Below are positions 7,270 through 14,628 of a DNA stretch of 23,448 nucleotides, in pieces (positions within the stretch are counted from its first letter, which is position 1; every line of letters starts with the position of its first letter). The DNA is taken from NCBI GenBank assembly GCA_043808305.1, contig JAZDFB010000133.1, forward strand, positions 1 to 23,448, read 5' to 3'. The position numbers and the translations under genes were made by a program. Source of the stretch: JBBAAP01 sp043808305. Lineage in GTDB: Bacteria > Planctomycetota > MHYJ01 > JACQXL01. The notes beneath the pieces are model-generated. The model was given only the letters and a program-made list of their open reading frames with translations. It ran no database searches and was not told where the DNA came from.

Positions 7270-7881
7270 ATGTTAACAGAAATACGCTGGCACGCACGGG
7301 GAGGACAGGGAACACTGCTGGCCGCCCGGACACTGGCGCGGGTGGCAATCAAGGAAGGCAAATACGCCCAGGGTATGCCGGAATTCGGCGCTGAAAGAAT
7401 GGGCGCTCCGGTTAGGGCATATAACCGCATCTCGGATAAGAAATTGTTTATGTATTTTGCCATTTCTAACCCAGACGTAGTTATCGTGCTGGACCCAACT
7501 CTGTTGAGCTTTGTCAATGTGACCGAAGGCCTGCCGGAAAAAGGCATTGTACTGGTCAATACCGCGTTGCTGCCGGCGGAAATCAAGAAAAAACTGGGTA
7601 TTGAGAATGGCAAGGTAGCTACTATTGATGCTACCGGAATATCAATCGCCACGTTGCGCCGGCCGATGCCCAACACGCCGATGCTGGGTGCACTGATTAA
7701 ATTATTGGAAATCAGGGCGGACGGTCTCAAGGATAAGGCGGCTTCGAAGAATACCGTAAAGCTGGATTCGCTTCTGGCCGACGTCCAGGAAACATTCGCC
7801 GGCAAGTTTCCGCCCAAGGTTGTCGAAGCCAATATCACTTCGATTAAAAGAGGTTACCAAGAACTTAAAATACAAACATAA
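7270..7881 (+). CDS. porG: 2-oxoacid (pyruvate):acceptor oxidoreductase, gamma subunit
   Basis: The 203-residue protein begins with RWHARGGQG (6-14), the signature of the gamma domain of pyruvate:ferredoxin oxidoreductase family enzymes, followed by YAQGMPEFGAERMGAPVRA (32-50), also typical. The gamma subunit completes the CoA-binding and catalytic assembly with alpha and beta. It starts 9 nt after accD, with GAGGAAATG serving as a short ribosome binding site overlapping the upstream stop, and ends 11 nt before the delta gene. This tight spacing suggests translational coupling. The family also contains 2-oxoglutarate, 2-oxoisovalerate and phenylglyoxylate enzymes; pyruvate is favoured because of the alpha subunit and the neighbouring accD. 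Confidence 0.93.
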   Translation: MLTEIRWHARGGQGTLLAARTLARVAIKEGKYAQGMPEFGAERMGAPVRAYNRISDKKLFMYFAISNPDVVIVLDPTLLSFVNVTEGLPEKGIVLVNTALLPAEIKKKLGIENGKVATIDATGISIATLRRPMPNTPMLGALIKLLEIRADGLKDKAASKNTVKLDSLLADVQETFAGKFPPKVVEANITSIKRGYQELKIQT

Positions 7882-7892
7882 AGGAACTGAAT

Positions 7893-8180
7893 ATGAAGCT
7901 GATGAAATCGAAAGAACTGCCCATCGGGAGCGTGATAACAACACCGGGCAACGCACTGGAATACAAAACCGGTTCCTGGCGTAATTCCCGGCCGATACAC
8001 GACAAGGATAAATGCGCCAATTGCCTCATTTGCTGGGTTTATTGCCCGGAAGGCTGTATCAAGGTCAAGGAAGGGCATATTGACACCATTGACCTGGATT
8101 ACTGCAAGGGTTGCGGTATCTGCGCCCAGGAATGTCCGCTTAAGGAAAAAGCCATTAAGATGGTCGAAGAGGAAAAGTAA
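7893..8180 (+). CDS. porD: 2-oxoacid (pyruvate):acceptor oxidoreductase, delta subunit (2[4Fe-4S] ferredoxin)
   Basis: The 95-residue protein carries two complete CxxCxxCxxxCP motifs: C41, C44, C47, C51 and C71, C74, C77, C81, binding two [4Fe-4S] clusters. The 40-residue N-terminal lead (ELPIGSVITTPGNALEYKTGSWR) is typical of PorD rather than of free ferredoxins. It carries electrons from the TPP site of the beta subunit towards the acceptor module. AAAGGA lies just before the start. An 88-bp gap follows before the alpha gene, the largest within this operon, containing only AT-rich sequence and the next ribosome binding site. Confidence 0.93.
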   Translation: MKLMKSKELPIGSVITTPGNALEYKTGSWRNSRPIHDKDKCANCLICWVYCPEGCIKVKEGHIDTIDLDYCKGCGICAQECPLKEKAIKMVEEEK

Positions 8181-8268
8181 TGAATATCCTATGGCATAAA
8201 TCTAATAGTACTTGTTTCCCTGATTGTATTAAAGATTAAATACGATTAAACATTAGGAGAAAGGATAT

Positions 8269-9456
8269 ATGAGAATAGCAGCGTTAACAGGCAACAATGC
8301 AATAGCTGAAGCGATGCGGCAGATGAACCCGGACGTGGTGGCCGCATACCCGATTACGCCTCAGACCGAATTAGCCGAGGAATTTGCCGAGTTCGTAGCC
8401 AATGGGAAAATTGATACCGAGTATATCGCCGTGGAAAGCGAACACAGCGCCATGAGCGCCTGCATCGGCGCGTCGGCGGCCGGGGCGCGGGTGATGACCG
8501 CGACCTCATCGGCCGGGTTCGCCCTGATGTGGGAAATGCTGCCCATCGCGGCAGGACTCAGGACGCCGATTATTATGACCGTAGTCAACCGGGCTTTTTC
8601 GGCTCCGCTTAACATCCATTGCTCGCACGACGACACTATGGGCGGACGCGATACGGGTTGGATACAGATCTATTCGGAAAACGCCCAGGAGGCTTATGAT
8701 AACCTCATCCAGGCAATGCGGATAGGCGAGGATCCGTCGGTACGCCTGCCGGTGATGGTCTGCATGGATGGATTCATCATCAGCCACGCAGTCGAACGCG
8801 TGGAGCTTTTAGACGATGAGCCGGTGCGTAATTTCATCGGTCCGTACAAAAAGATTAACCCGCTTATCGATGTTTACAAACCGGTTACCTACGGCGCAAT
8901 TGCCCTGCCGGATTATTATACCGAACATAAACGGCTTCAATCGGAATCAATGTTAAACGCCAAAGAAAAGATACTGGAAGTGGCCCGGGAATTCAAGAAG
9001 ATGGCGGGCCGGGATTACGGCCTGTTTGAAACTTACCCGGATAATCTTAAGGATACGAAAATCGTCATCGTGGTCCTGAATTCAGCGGCCGGCGTAACCA
9101 GAATGGTGGTTGACGAACTGCGAGCCAAAGGCGTCAAAGCCGGGATGTTAAAGCCCAGGGTTTACCGTCCGTTTCCCAGTGCGGAAATAAAGGAAGCGTT
9201 AAAAAAAGCTAAAGCTATCGCAGTGCTGGACCGAACCGATTCCTTCGGCGCGGGCGGCAGTCCAACGTATACTGAGGTGTCATCGGCGCTTTACGGGCTG
9301 GCCAAGCCGCCGTTGATGATTAATTATATCTACGGGTTGGGCGGCCGGGATATCGTCCCGAATGATGTATCAAAGGTTTTTAAACGTCTGGCTGATATAG
9401 TCAAAACAGGAAAGATTACCGGCAGGATTAACGATTACCTGACGGTTAGAGAGTAA
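8269..9456 (+). CDS. porA: 2-oxoacid (pyruvate):acceptor oxidoreductase, alpha subunit
   Basis: The 395-residue protein starts at 8269 behind TTAGGAGAAAGG. It has the N-terminal YPITP motif (27-31), the conserved VESEHSAM (55-62) around the glutamate that activates the thiamine cofactor, and NRAFSAPLNIH and RDTGWIQ (107-133). The last two phrases are characteristic of PorA and help separate it from the 2-oxoglutarate (KorA) type. The C-terminal domain (from about 255) with KIVIVVLNSAAGVTRMVVDEL is the usual transketolase C-domain. Together with beta, gamma and delta it would convert pyruvate plus CoA to acetyl-CoA and CO2. Substrate assignment to pyruvate is likely but not proven; PadG-type phenylglyoxylate enzymes are close relatives. 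Confidence 0.93.
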   Translation: MRIAALTGNNAIAEAMRQMNPDVVAAYPITPQTELAEEFAEFVANGKIDTEYIAVESEHSAMSACIGASAAGARVMTATSSAGFALMWEMLPIAAGLRTPIIMTVVNRAFSAPLNIHCSHDDTMGGRDTGWIQIYSENAQEAYDNLIQAMRIGEDPSVRLPVMVCMDGFIISHAVERVELLDDEPVRNFIGPYKKINPLIDVYKPVTYGAIALPDYYTEHKRLQSESMLNAKEKILEVAREFKKMAGRDYGLFETYPDNLKDTKIVIVVLNSAAGVTRMVVDELRAKGVKAGMLKPRVYRPFPSAEIKEALKKAKAIAVLDRTDSFGAGGSPTYTEVSSALYGLAKPPLMINYIYGLGGRDIVPNDVSKVFKRLADIVKTGKITGRINDYLTVRE

Positions 9457-9490
9457 TAGATTTGACTTTTCTTATGAAAGAGGAGTAAAC

Positions 9491-9955
9491 ATGGTAACGG
9501 TAACGAAAGACAACGAAGTGGAAAAAATCATAGACAGGTACAACGGCGATAAGGGCGCCCTGATCCAGATACTGCTGGATATCCAGCAGAAGAAAAGATG
9601 GCTGTCCAAGGACACCCTGGGGCTGGTAAGCAAAAACCTGGGCGTACCCCTGACCCGGGTCTATCACGCGGCGACATTCTACAAGGCATTCAGCCTTGAA
9701 CCGCGCGGACGGCATTTGGTCACGGTTTGCCTGGGCACGGCCTGTCACGTGCGCGGCGCTTCAACCCTGCTGGACCGGGTATCTCAGCAGATGGGTATCA
9801 ACGTCAACGGCACCACCAAAGACCAGAAATTCTCACTGGCCACAGTCAATTGCATCGGTTGCTGCGCCTTGGGACCGGTGCTCGCAATAGATGAGAATTA
9901 CTATAGTAATCCTTCAGGTTCAGAATTAGATAAGATTATCAATAGTTACGAGTAA
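9491..9955 (+). CDS. NuoE/HydC-like [2Fe-2S] subunit
   Basis: The 154-residue protein starts behind AGAGGAG. An N-terminal helical part (IDRYNGDKGALIQILLDIQQ, VYHAATFYKAF) precedes a thioredoxin-like domain with [2Fe-2S] ligands C80-x4-C85 and C121-x3-C125. This is the 24-kDa subunit of complex I (NuoE) and the HydC subunit of trimeric electron-bifurcating hydrogenases. It should pair with the following NuoF-like protein next to the FMN. The genes around it encode thiamine-enzyme subunits and no quinone-reducing or membrane Nuo genes, so it belongs to a soluble complex rather than respiratory complex I. Confidence 0.93.
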   Translation: MVTVTKDNEVEKIIDRYNGDKGALIQILLDIQQKKRWLSKDTLGLVSKNLGVPLTRVYHAATFYKAFSLEPRGRHLVTVCLGTACHVRGASTLLDRVSQQMGINVNGTTKDQKFSLATVNCIGCCALGPVLAIDENYYSNPSGSELDKIINSYE

Positions 9956-9969
9956 AGGAAGATAGTTAT

Positions 9970-11877
9970 ATGGCAAAATTAAAATCACCTTCGGACTTAG
10001 AATCTATCAAGCAAAAAAATCTGGATAAATATGCTAGTAAAAAAGTCATTACCATATGTTCCGGAACAGGGTGCCGCGCCTATGGCGCACCCAAGGTCTC
10101 TGATGCATTAGCCAATGAATTGGCTAAACAGAAACTGACCGATAATATTATTCTCAGGCTCAGTGGATGCCATGGTTTTTGTGAGCGGGGGCCAATCATC
10201 ATTATTTTCCCCGAAGAGATATGTTACCTCAGCGTTAAAGTTGAAGATGTTCCGGAAATTATATCGGAAACATTACTTAAAGGCAAGGTTATCGACCGCT
10301 TGGTCTACAAAGACGAATCAAGCAAGCTTATTCCCAAAGAGTCAGAGATCCCGTTCTACAAGCACCAGCACCGGCTTATACTGTCCAATAATACCAGAAT
10401 CGACCCGACCAGCATAGATGATTATATCGGTATCGGCGGCTATTTCGCTCTGGGCAAAGTGCTTTCGGGCATGGCCCCGGATCAGGTGCTGGATATCATA
10501 AAGAAATCATATCTCAGGGGCCGGGGCGGCGGCGGGTTTCCGGCCGGCCAGAAATGGGAAACTACCAAGAATGCTCCGGAAAAAACCAAGTACGTGGTAG
10601 TCAATGCCGATGAAGGCGACCCGGGCGCTTATATGAACCGGAGCGTACTCGAAGGCAATCCCCACTCGGTCCTTGAAGGACTAATCATTGCCGGCTATAC
10701 CATCGGCGCCAATGAAGGCTTTCTTTATGTCCGGCAGGAATACCCGCTGGCCCTGCAAAATACCCTTAAGGCCATCGCCGATGCCGAGGAATACGGCTTG
10801 CTGGGAGATAATATACTCGGGTCCAAATTCAGCTTCAAGATTAAGATCCACCGCGGCGCCGGCGCATTCGTTTCCGGCGAATCCAGCGCTTTAATGACCG
10901 CTATCGAAGGCAAGGTCGGCGAGCCCAGGCTGAAATACATCAAAACCGCAGTGAGCGGTCTCTGGGAAAAACCGACTAACCTTAATAACGTGGAAACATA
11001 CGCCAATGTTCCGCTTATTATTAATAACGGCGCAGACTGGTTTACTAAAATAGGCATCAAGAACAATTACGGCACCAAGATATTCTCGTTGGTTGGCAAG
11101 ATCAAAAACACCGGTCTGGTTGAAGTCCCTCTGGGCACCCCCCTGCGTAAAATCATCTATGAAATCGGCGGTGGCATCAGGGACGGAAAAAAGTTCAAGG
11201 CTGTCCAGACCGGCGGTCCGTCCGGCGGTTGTTTGTCCGAAAACATGCTTGACCTGCCGGTCGACTTTGACGAACTGACCAAGGCTGGTTCGATGATGGG
11301 ATCGGGCGGCATGATTGTCATGGACGAAGATTCCTGCATGGTTGACGTGGCCAAATACTTCCTGCAGTTTTTATCCGAGGAATCATGCGGCAAGTGCATT
11401 CCCTGCCGCGAAGGCATCGCTCAGATGCTGGATATACTTAAGCGGATAACCGAGGGCAAAGGCAAACCCGGCGACATACAGCTTCTATTGGATATCAGCG
11501 ATCTGCTCGAAGCCGCGCTCTGCGCCTTAGGGACTACCGCGGCTAACCCGGTATTAACCACATTAAAATACTTTCGCAACGAGTATGAGGAACATATCAA
11601 TAACAAGCATTGCCCAGCTCACGTTTGCAAAACCCTGACTGCGTATTACATCAACCCGAATAAATGTGCCGGTTGTATGATATGCCTCAAACAATGCCCG
11701 GTTAAGGCGATTAAGGGTGACCGCAAGATGGTTCATGTTATCGACCAAAAGACTTGCACCAAGTGCGGCACTTGCTTTGAGGTCTGTCCGGCCAAGTTCC
11801 GGGCGGTAGAAAAGATTTCACCGGTAAGCAAACTCCCGTCAACACCAACCGAACCAATACCGGTTATGAAAGGATAG
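9970..11877 (+). CDS. HydB-type NuoF: NAD(P)H/FMN and Fe-S subunit
   Basis: The 635-residue protein has four parts. An N-terminal thioredoxin-like [2Fe-2S] domain carries C30-x4-C35 and C67-x3-C71. The NuoF flavin/NAD domain (about 150-400) shows RGRGGGGFPAGQKW (183-196), VNADEGDPGAY (211-221) and HRGAGAFVSGESSAL (294-308). The N3-type [4Fe-4S] site uses C473, C476, C479 in SCGKCIPCREG, and C518. The C-terminal ferredoxin has two full motifs, C566-C576 and C596-C606. The stretch HINNKHCPAHVC (542-553) resembles the zinc-binding site of HydB-like bifurcating enzymes. NuoF of complex I lacks both the first and last parts, so this is the HydB/bifurcating architecture. It ends 5 nt before the fusion gene. 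NAD(H) is likelier than NADP(H), but I cannot settle it. Confidence 0.93.
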   Translation: MAKLKSPSDLESIKQKNLDKYASKKVITICSGTGCRAYGAPKVSDALANELAKQKLTDNIILRLSGCHGFCERGPIIIIFPEEICYLSVKVEDVPEIISETLLKGKVIDRLVYKDESSKLIPKESEIPFYKHQHRLILSNNTRIDPTSIDDYIGIGGYFALGKVLSGMAPDQVLDIIKKSYLRGRGGGGFPAGQKWETTKNAPEKTKYVVVNADEGDPGAYMNRSVLEGNPHSVLEGLIIAGYTIGANEGFLYVRQEYPLALQNTLKAIADAEEYGLLGDNILGSKFSFKIKIHRGAGAFVSGESSALMTAIEGKVGEPRLKYIKTAVSGLWEKPTNLNNVETYANVPLIINNGADWFTKIGIKNNYGTKIFSLVGKIKNTGLVEVPLGTPLRKIIYEIGGGIRDGKKFKAVQTGGPSGGCLSENMLDLPVDFDELTKAGSMMGSGGMIVMDEDSCMVDVAKYFLQFLSEESCGKCIPCREGIAQMLDILKRITEGKGKPGDIQLLLDISDLLEAALCALGTTAANPVLTTLKYFRNEYEEHINNKHCPAHVCKTLTAYYINPNKCAGCMICLKQCPVKAIKGDRKMVHVIDQKTCTKCGTCFEVCPAKFRAVEKISPVSKLPSTPTEPIPVMKG

Positions 11878-11882
11878 ATGCA

Positions 11883-13355
11883 ATGAGTCAGATAAACCTT
11901 AAAATCGACGGCAAAAACGTAACAATCGAATCGGGAAAGACCGTGCTCGAAGCGGCCTGGGCAGCCGGTATCAAGATACCGACCCTGTGTTACCACGAAA
12001 AGCTTTCGCCTTACGGCGCCTGTCGGTTGTGCATGGTGGAAATCATCCAGCGCGAAAAAACCCGGATGGTCGCTTCCTGTGCTTATCCGGTCGAGGAAGG
12101 TCTTGATGTCCAGACCAAATCAGCCAAAGTAATAAAAATCAGGAAACTGCTGATAGAACTGCTTCTGCCGCTGGCCAAGAACAGTCCTCAAATAAAGAAG
12201 CTGGCGGAAGAATACGGAGTGACCGAGACCAGATTCCCGCGCAAGGTGGATGCCTGTATCCTTTGCGGCTTGTGCGTTAGGTATTCATCCGACATCAAGG
12301 GTGTTAATCAGGTCGGCTTTGCCGGGCGCGGCGTGGAGCGACATATCGCATGGGTACCCCGCGATGAGGACGAAGCGTTGTCACACTGCGAAGAATGCGT
12401 TACTCTCTGCCCTACCGGCGTCTACCAACTGAAAGAATTATCCAACAAAAAAGAGAACTTCGTATCCGGACACAGGCTCTGCGCCGGATGCGGTGCGGCT
12501 ATAGTCATGCGGCAAGCTCTTATGTCTATCGACGAACCTGTGGTTATCTCTAACGCTACAGGATGTCTCTATGTAGCCTCAGCCACCTATCCATACACCG
12601 CTTGGGAATGCAACTATATCCATAGCGCATTCGAGAACGCCTCAGCTACCATCTCGGGTATTGTCGCGGCTTATAACGTTCTGAAACGCCGGGGCGACCC
12701 GCTGGTTAAAAACAAGGAAATCAAGTTCGTGGCCATCGGCGGCGATGGCGGCACCTATGATATCGGGTTGCAGTCGCTTTCCGGCGCCCTAGAACGCGGG
12801 CATAACTTCCTGTATATCTGCTACAACAACGAAGCTTATATGAACACGGGCATCCAGCGTTCGGGTGCGACGCCGCTGGGCGCTTCGACCACCACCACGC
12901 CGAGCGGCAGCCAGAGCTACGGCAAGAAGGAATACCGCAAGGACCTGACGGCCATCGTAGCGGCCCATAATATTCCTTACGTCGCCCAGACCACTCCGGC
13001 TCACCGGGAAGATTTGATGGCCAAGGTCAGGAAGGCCATATCAATAAAAGGGCCAACCTTCATAAACGTTCTTTCACCCTGCCACCGGGGCTGGAGAGTC
13101 GATATGCCCATGTCTCTTGAAATGATGCGGCTGTCCGTCGATACCTGCTATTGGCCTCTCTATGAAGTAGAAAACGGCAACTACAAAATCAACTATAAGC
13201 CCAAGGAAAAGGTTCCGGTAAGAAACCTGCTTAAGGCCGAAGGCCGCTTCAAACACCTGTTTGAACCTAAGGAACAAACTGAGGTGCTTAACCAGTTCCA
13301 GATTACGCTTGACAGGGAGTGGGAAAGACTGGTCTCGCTGTCCGCCAAAAAATAG
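11883..13355 (+). CDS. Fusion of NuoG/HydA-like Fe-S module to 2-oxoacid oxidoreductase beta (TPP) subunit
   Basis: The 490-residue protein begins 5 nt after the NuoF-like gene. Residues 1-75 are a NuoG-type [2Fe-2S] domain (C36, C47, C50, C66). Residues 120-185 are the 2[4Fe-4S] module of the HydA/HoxU family (CILCGLCVR, GFAGRGVE, HCEECVTLCPTG), with S135 and L166 where cysteines are expected. No His-ligated cluster motif (HxxxCxxC) lies between them. Residues 193-490 are the beta subunit: C200, C203, C228 and C400 bind its [4Fe-4S] cluster, and GGDGGTYDIG (286-295) plus NNEAYMNTG bind thiamine diphosphate. No separate beta gene exists here, so this must be the catalytic beta chain, wired directly to the NAD module. 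AAAGGAT precedes the ATG. A terminator follows. Confidence 0.93.
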   Translation: MSQINLKIDGKNVTIESGKTVLEAAWAAGIKIPTLCYHEKLSPYGACRLCMVEIIQREKTRMVASCAYPVEEGLDVQTKSAKVIKIRKLLIELLLPLAKNSPQIKKLAEEYGVTETRFPRKVDACILCGLCVRYSSDIKGVNQVGFAGRGVERHIAWVPRDEDEALSHCEECVTLCPTGVYQLKELSNKKENFVSGHRLCAGCGAAIVMRQALMSIDEPVVISNATGCLYVASATYPYTAWECNYIHSAFENASATISGIVAAYNVLKRRGDPLVKNKEIKFVAIGGDGGTYDIGLQSLSGALERGHNFLYICYNNEAYMNTGIQRSGATPLGASTTTTPSGSQSYGKKEYRKDLTAIVAAHNIPYVAQTTPAHREDLMAKVRKAISIKGPTFINVLSPCHRGWRVDMPMSLEMMRLSVDTCYWPLYEVENGNYKINYKPKEKVPVRNLLKAEGRFKHLFEPKEQTEVLNQFQITLDREWERLVSLSAKK

Positions 13356-13369
13356 GTTATCCCAACTTA

Positions 13370-13405
13370 AAACGCCCCGTTACCATGCGGTTTCGGGGCG
13401 TTTTT
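13370..13405 (+). terminator. Strong intrinsic terminator of the accD-oxidoreductase operon
   Basis: AACGCCCCG (13371-13379) pairs with CGGGGCGTT (13394-13402) around a 14-nt loop, followed by a T-run. It lies about 15 nt after the fusion-gene stop. Confidence 0.9.
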
Positions 13406-13420
13406 ATTTATAGTTATTGC

Positions 13421-13449
13421 TTGTCTTTTCATCTGCTTCCTCCTATAAT
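13421..13449 (+). promoter_or_regulatory. Predicted promoter of the CNNM/CorC-type gene
   Basis: TTGTCT (13421-13426), a 17-nt spacer and a perfect -10 TATAAT (13444-13449) lie just after the terminator. Transcription from about 13456 gives a leader of about 160 nt that contains two hairpins. Confidence 0.55.
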
Positions 13450-13491
13450 TTTATATCACCCGAAAATATTACATTACATTAATTATAGTAT

Positions 13492-13583
13492 GGCAGTTTG
13501 ATGGCGTCCCGCAAAGCGGGAGCGCCGGAATTACTGCAACTATACTGGGCTGATAACTCACTACGCCTGCCTATCGGCAGGCA
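13492..13583 (+). repeat. Hairpin-rich leader with dispersed palindromes
   Basis: Outer GCAGT and ACTGC arms (13493-13537) enclose a hairpin GGCG-TCCCGC-aaa-GCGGGA-g-CGCC (13503-13526). A second perfect hairpin is GCCTGCC-tatc-GGCAGGC near 13566-13583. Both lie in the predicted leader of the next gene. The parts match the CCCGC/GCGGG and GGCAGT/ACTGCC families elsewhere in the window. Confidence 0.6.
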
Positions 13584-13615
13584 AGTTCTAACAGCCCAAG
13601 TACAAGGAGCAAATT

Positions 13616-14626
13616 ATGTACGATTTTATGTCTCAATTACCGCTCTACACGATGCTGGTCGTGGCCATCATGCTCTTGCCTCTGAGCTTCTTCTTCTCGG
13701 CCACGGAAATAGCTATGTTCACCTTCCGAAAAAGCAAGCTGGCCATGCTGGTCAAACAAAACAACAAGGGCGCCCTGCTTATCAACCGGATTATGCAAAA
13801 GCCCGATAAGCTTCTGAGCACCATTCTGGTGGGCAATAACCTGGTTAATACGGCCGTTACCGCGCTGGCCACGACCATATTCTTGGCCTGGTTCGGCGAA
13901 AAAGGATTGTTCATCTCCATGGCCGTAACCACTTTTGTCCTGATAGAGTTCTGCGAGATTTTACCCAAGGTCATAGCCAGCCAGTATTGGGAAAGGTTTG
14001 CCTTTGCCTTCGCCCGGCCGATATACCTATTTTCATTCTTGCTCTACCCGTTCATCCATCTGTTTTCAGGTATGACCCGGATAGCCACCTATATATTCAA
14101 CATAAAGATACAATACCGCAAGCCCATGATTACCAAAGAGGAGATCAAGCATATCGTTGAATTATCCTCCGAGGCTGGGCACCTCAGGAGCGACGAGGTT
14201 ACCTTTCTTCAGAACGTTCTGAAATTTACCGACCAGATAATTAGCGATGTCATGGTGCCCCGGGATAAGATAGTCGCGTTGGATATTAATATAAAACCCG
14301 AGGATGCTACCAGATTCGTCACCGAAAAGCATTATACCCGTATCCCGGTATATGAAGGCGACCTGAATAATATCGTCGGCATCCTTCATACCAAGGACTA
14401 TTTCAACGTCATCTGCTACCAGAATCTGATTGTGCTGTATGACCTATTGCGCGAGCCGTTCTTTGTTTCAGAAGAAGAAAAAATAAGCGATGTGCTCAAG
14501 AAACTCCAGAAAGACCGCGTCCACCTGGCTGTCGTCCGTAATAACGAGAATAAGGTTACCGGACTGGTAACCATAGAAAACATCCTGGAAGAAATCGTTG
14601 GAAATATAACGGAAGAGTACAAATAG
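13616..14626 (+). CDS. CNNM/CorC-family membrane protein (DUF21 plus CBS pair)
   Basis: The 336-residue protein starts at 13616 behind AAGGAG. Residues 1-175 form the DUF21/CNNM transmembrane domain with hydrophobic segments near 10-28, 75-92, 98-115 and 130-150, and the typical phrases FFFSATEIAMFTF and ILVGNNLVNTA. A CBS pair follows (about 200-330): DVMVPRDKIVALD, HYTRIPVYEG, NIVGILHTKDYF and VTGLVTIENILEEIVG. It ends just after the second CBS, without the CorC/HlyC C-terminal domain common in this family. Members are linked to magnesium or other divalent-cation transport and CBS domains to nucleotide sensing; the substrate here is unknown. Its stop lies 2 bp from the valS stop on the opposite strand. 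Confidence 0.92.
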   Translation: MYDFMSQLPLYTMLVVAIMLLPLSFFFSATEIAMFTFRKSKLAMLVKQNNKGALLINRIMQKPDKLLSTILVGNNLVNTAVTALATTIFLAWFGEKGLFISMAVTTFVLIEFCEILPKVIASQYWERFAFAFARPIYLFSFLLYPFIHLFSGMTRIATYIFNIKIQYRKPMITKEEIKHIVELSSEAGHLRSDEVTFLQNVLKFTDQIISDVMVPRDKIVALDINIKPEDATRFVTEKHYTRIPVYEGDLNNIVGILHTKDYFNVICYQNLIVLYDLLREPFFVSEEEKISDVLKKLQKDRVHLAVVRNNENKVTGLVTIENILEEIVGNITEEYK

Positions 14627-14628
14627 TT

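Noticed and set aside
6573..7838. Minus-strand reading frame of 421 codons opposite accD and porG
   Set aside because: It spans two well-supported genes in antisense and resembles no protein family.
9491..11877. Respiratory complex I (nuo) operon
   Set aside because: Only NuoE- and NuoF-like proteins and a NuoG-like N-terminal module are present, joined to thiamine-enzyme subunits; no membrane or quinone-site Nuo genes are here.
11883..13355. HydA [FeFe] hydrogenase
   Set aside because: The N-terminal Fe-S part is HydA-like, but the C-terminal part has TPP-binding GDGG and beta-subunit cysteines and lacks H-cluster motifs.
13498..13809. Plus-strand reading frame overlapping the start of the CNNM/CorC-type gene
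   Set aside because: It reads through palindromic leader DNA and the out-of-frame start of a clear membrane protein gene.
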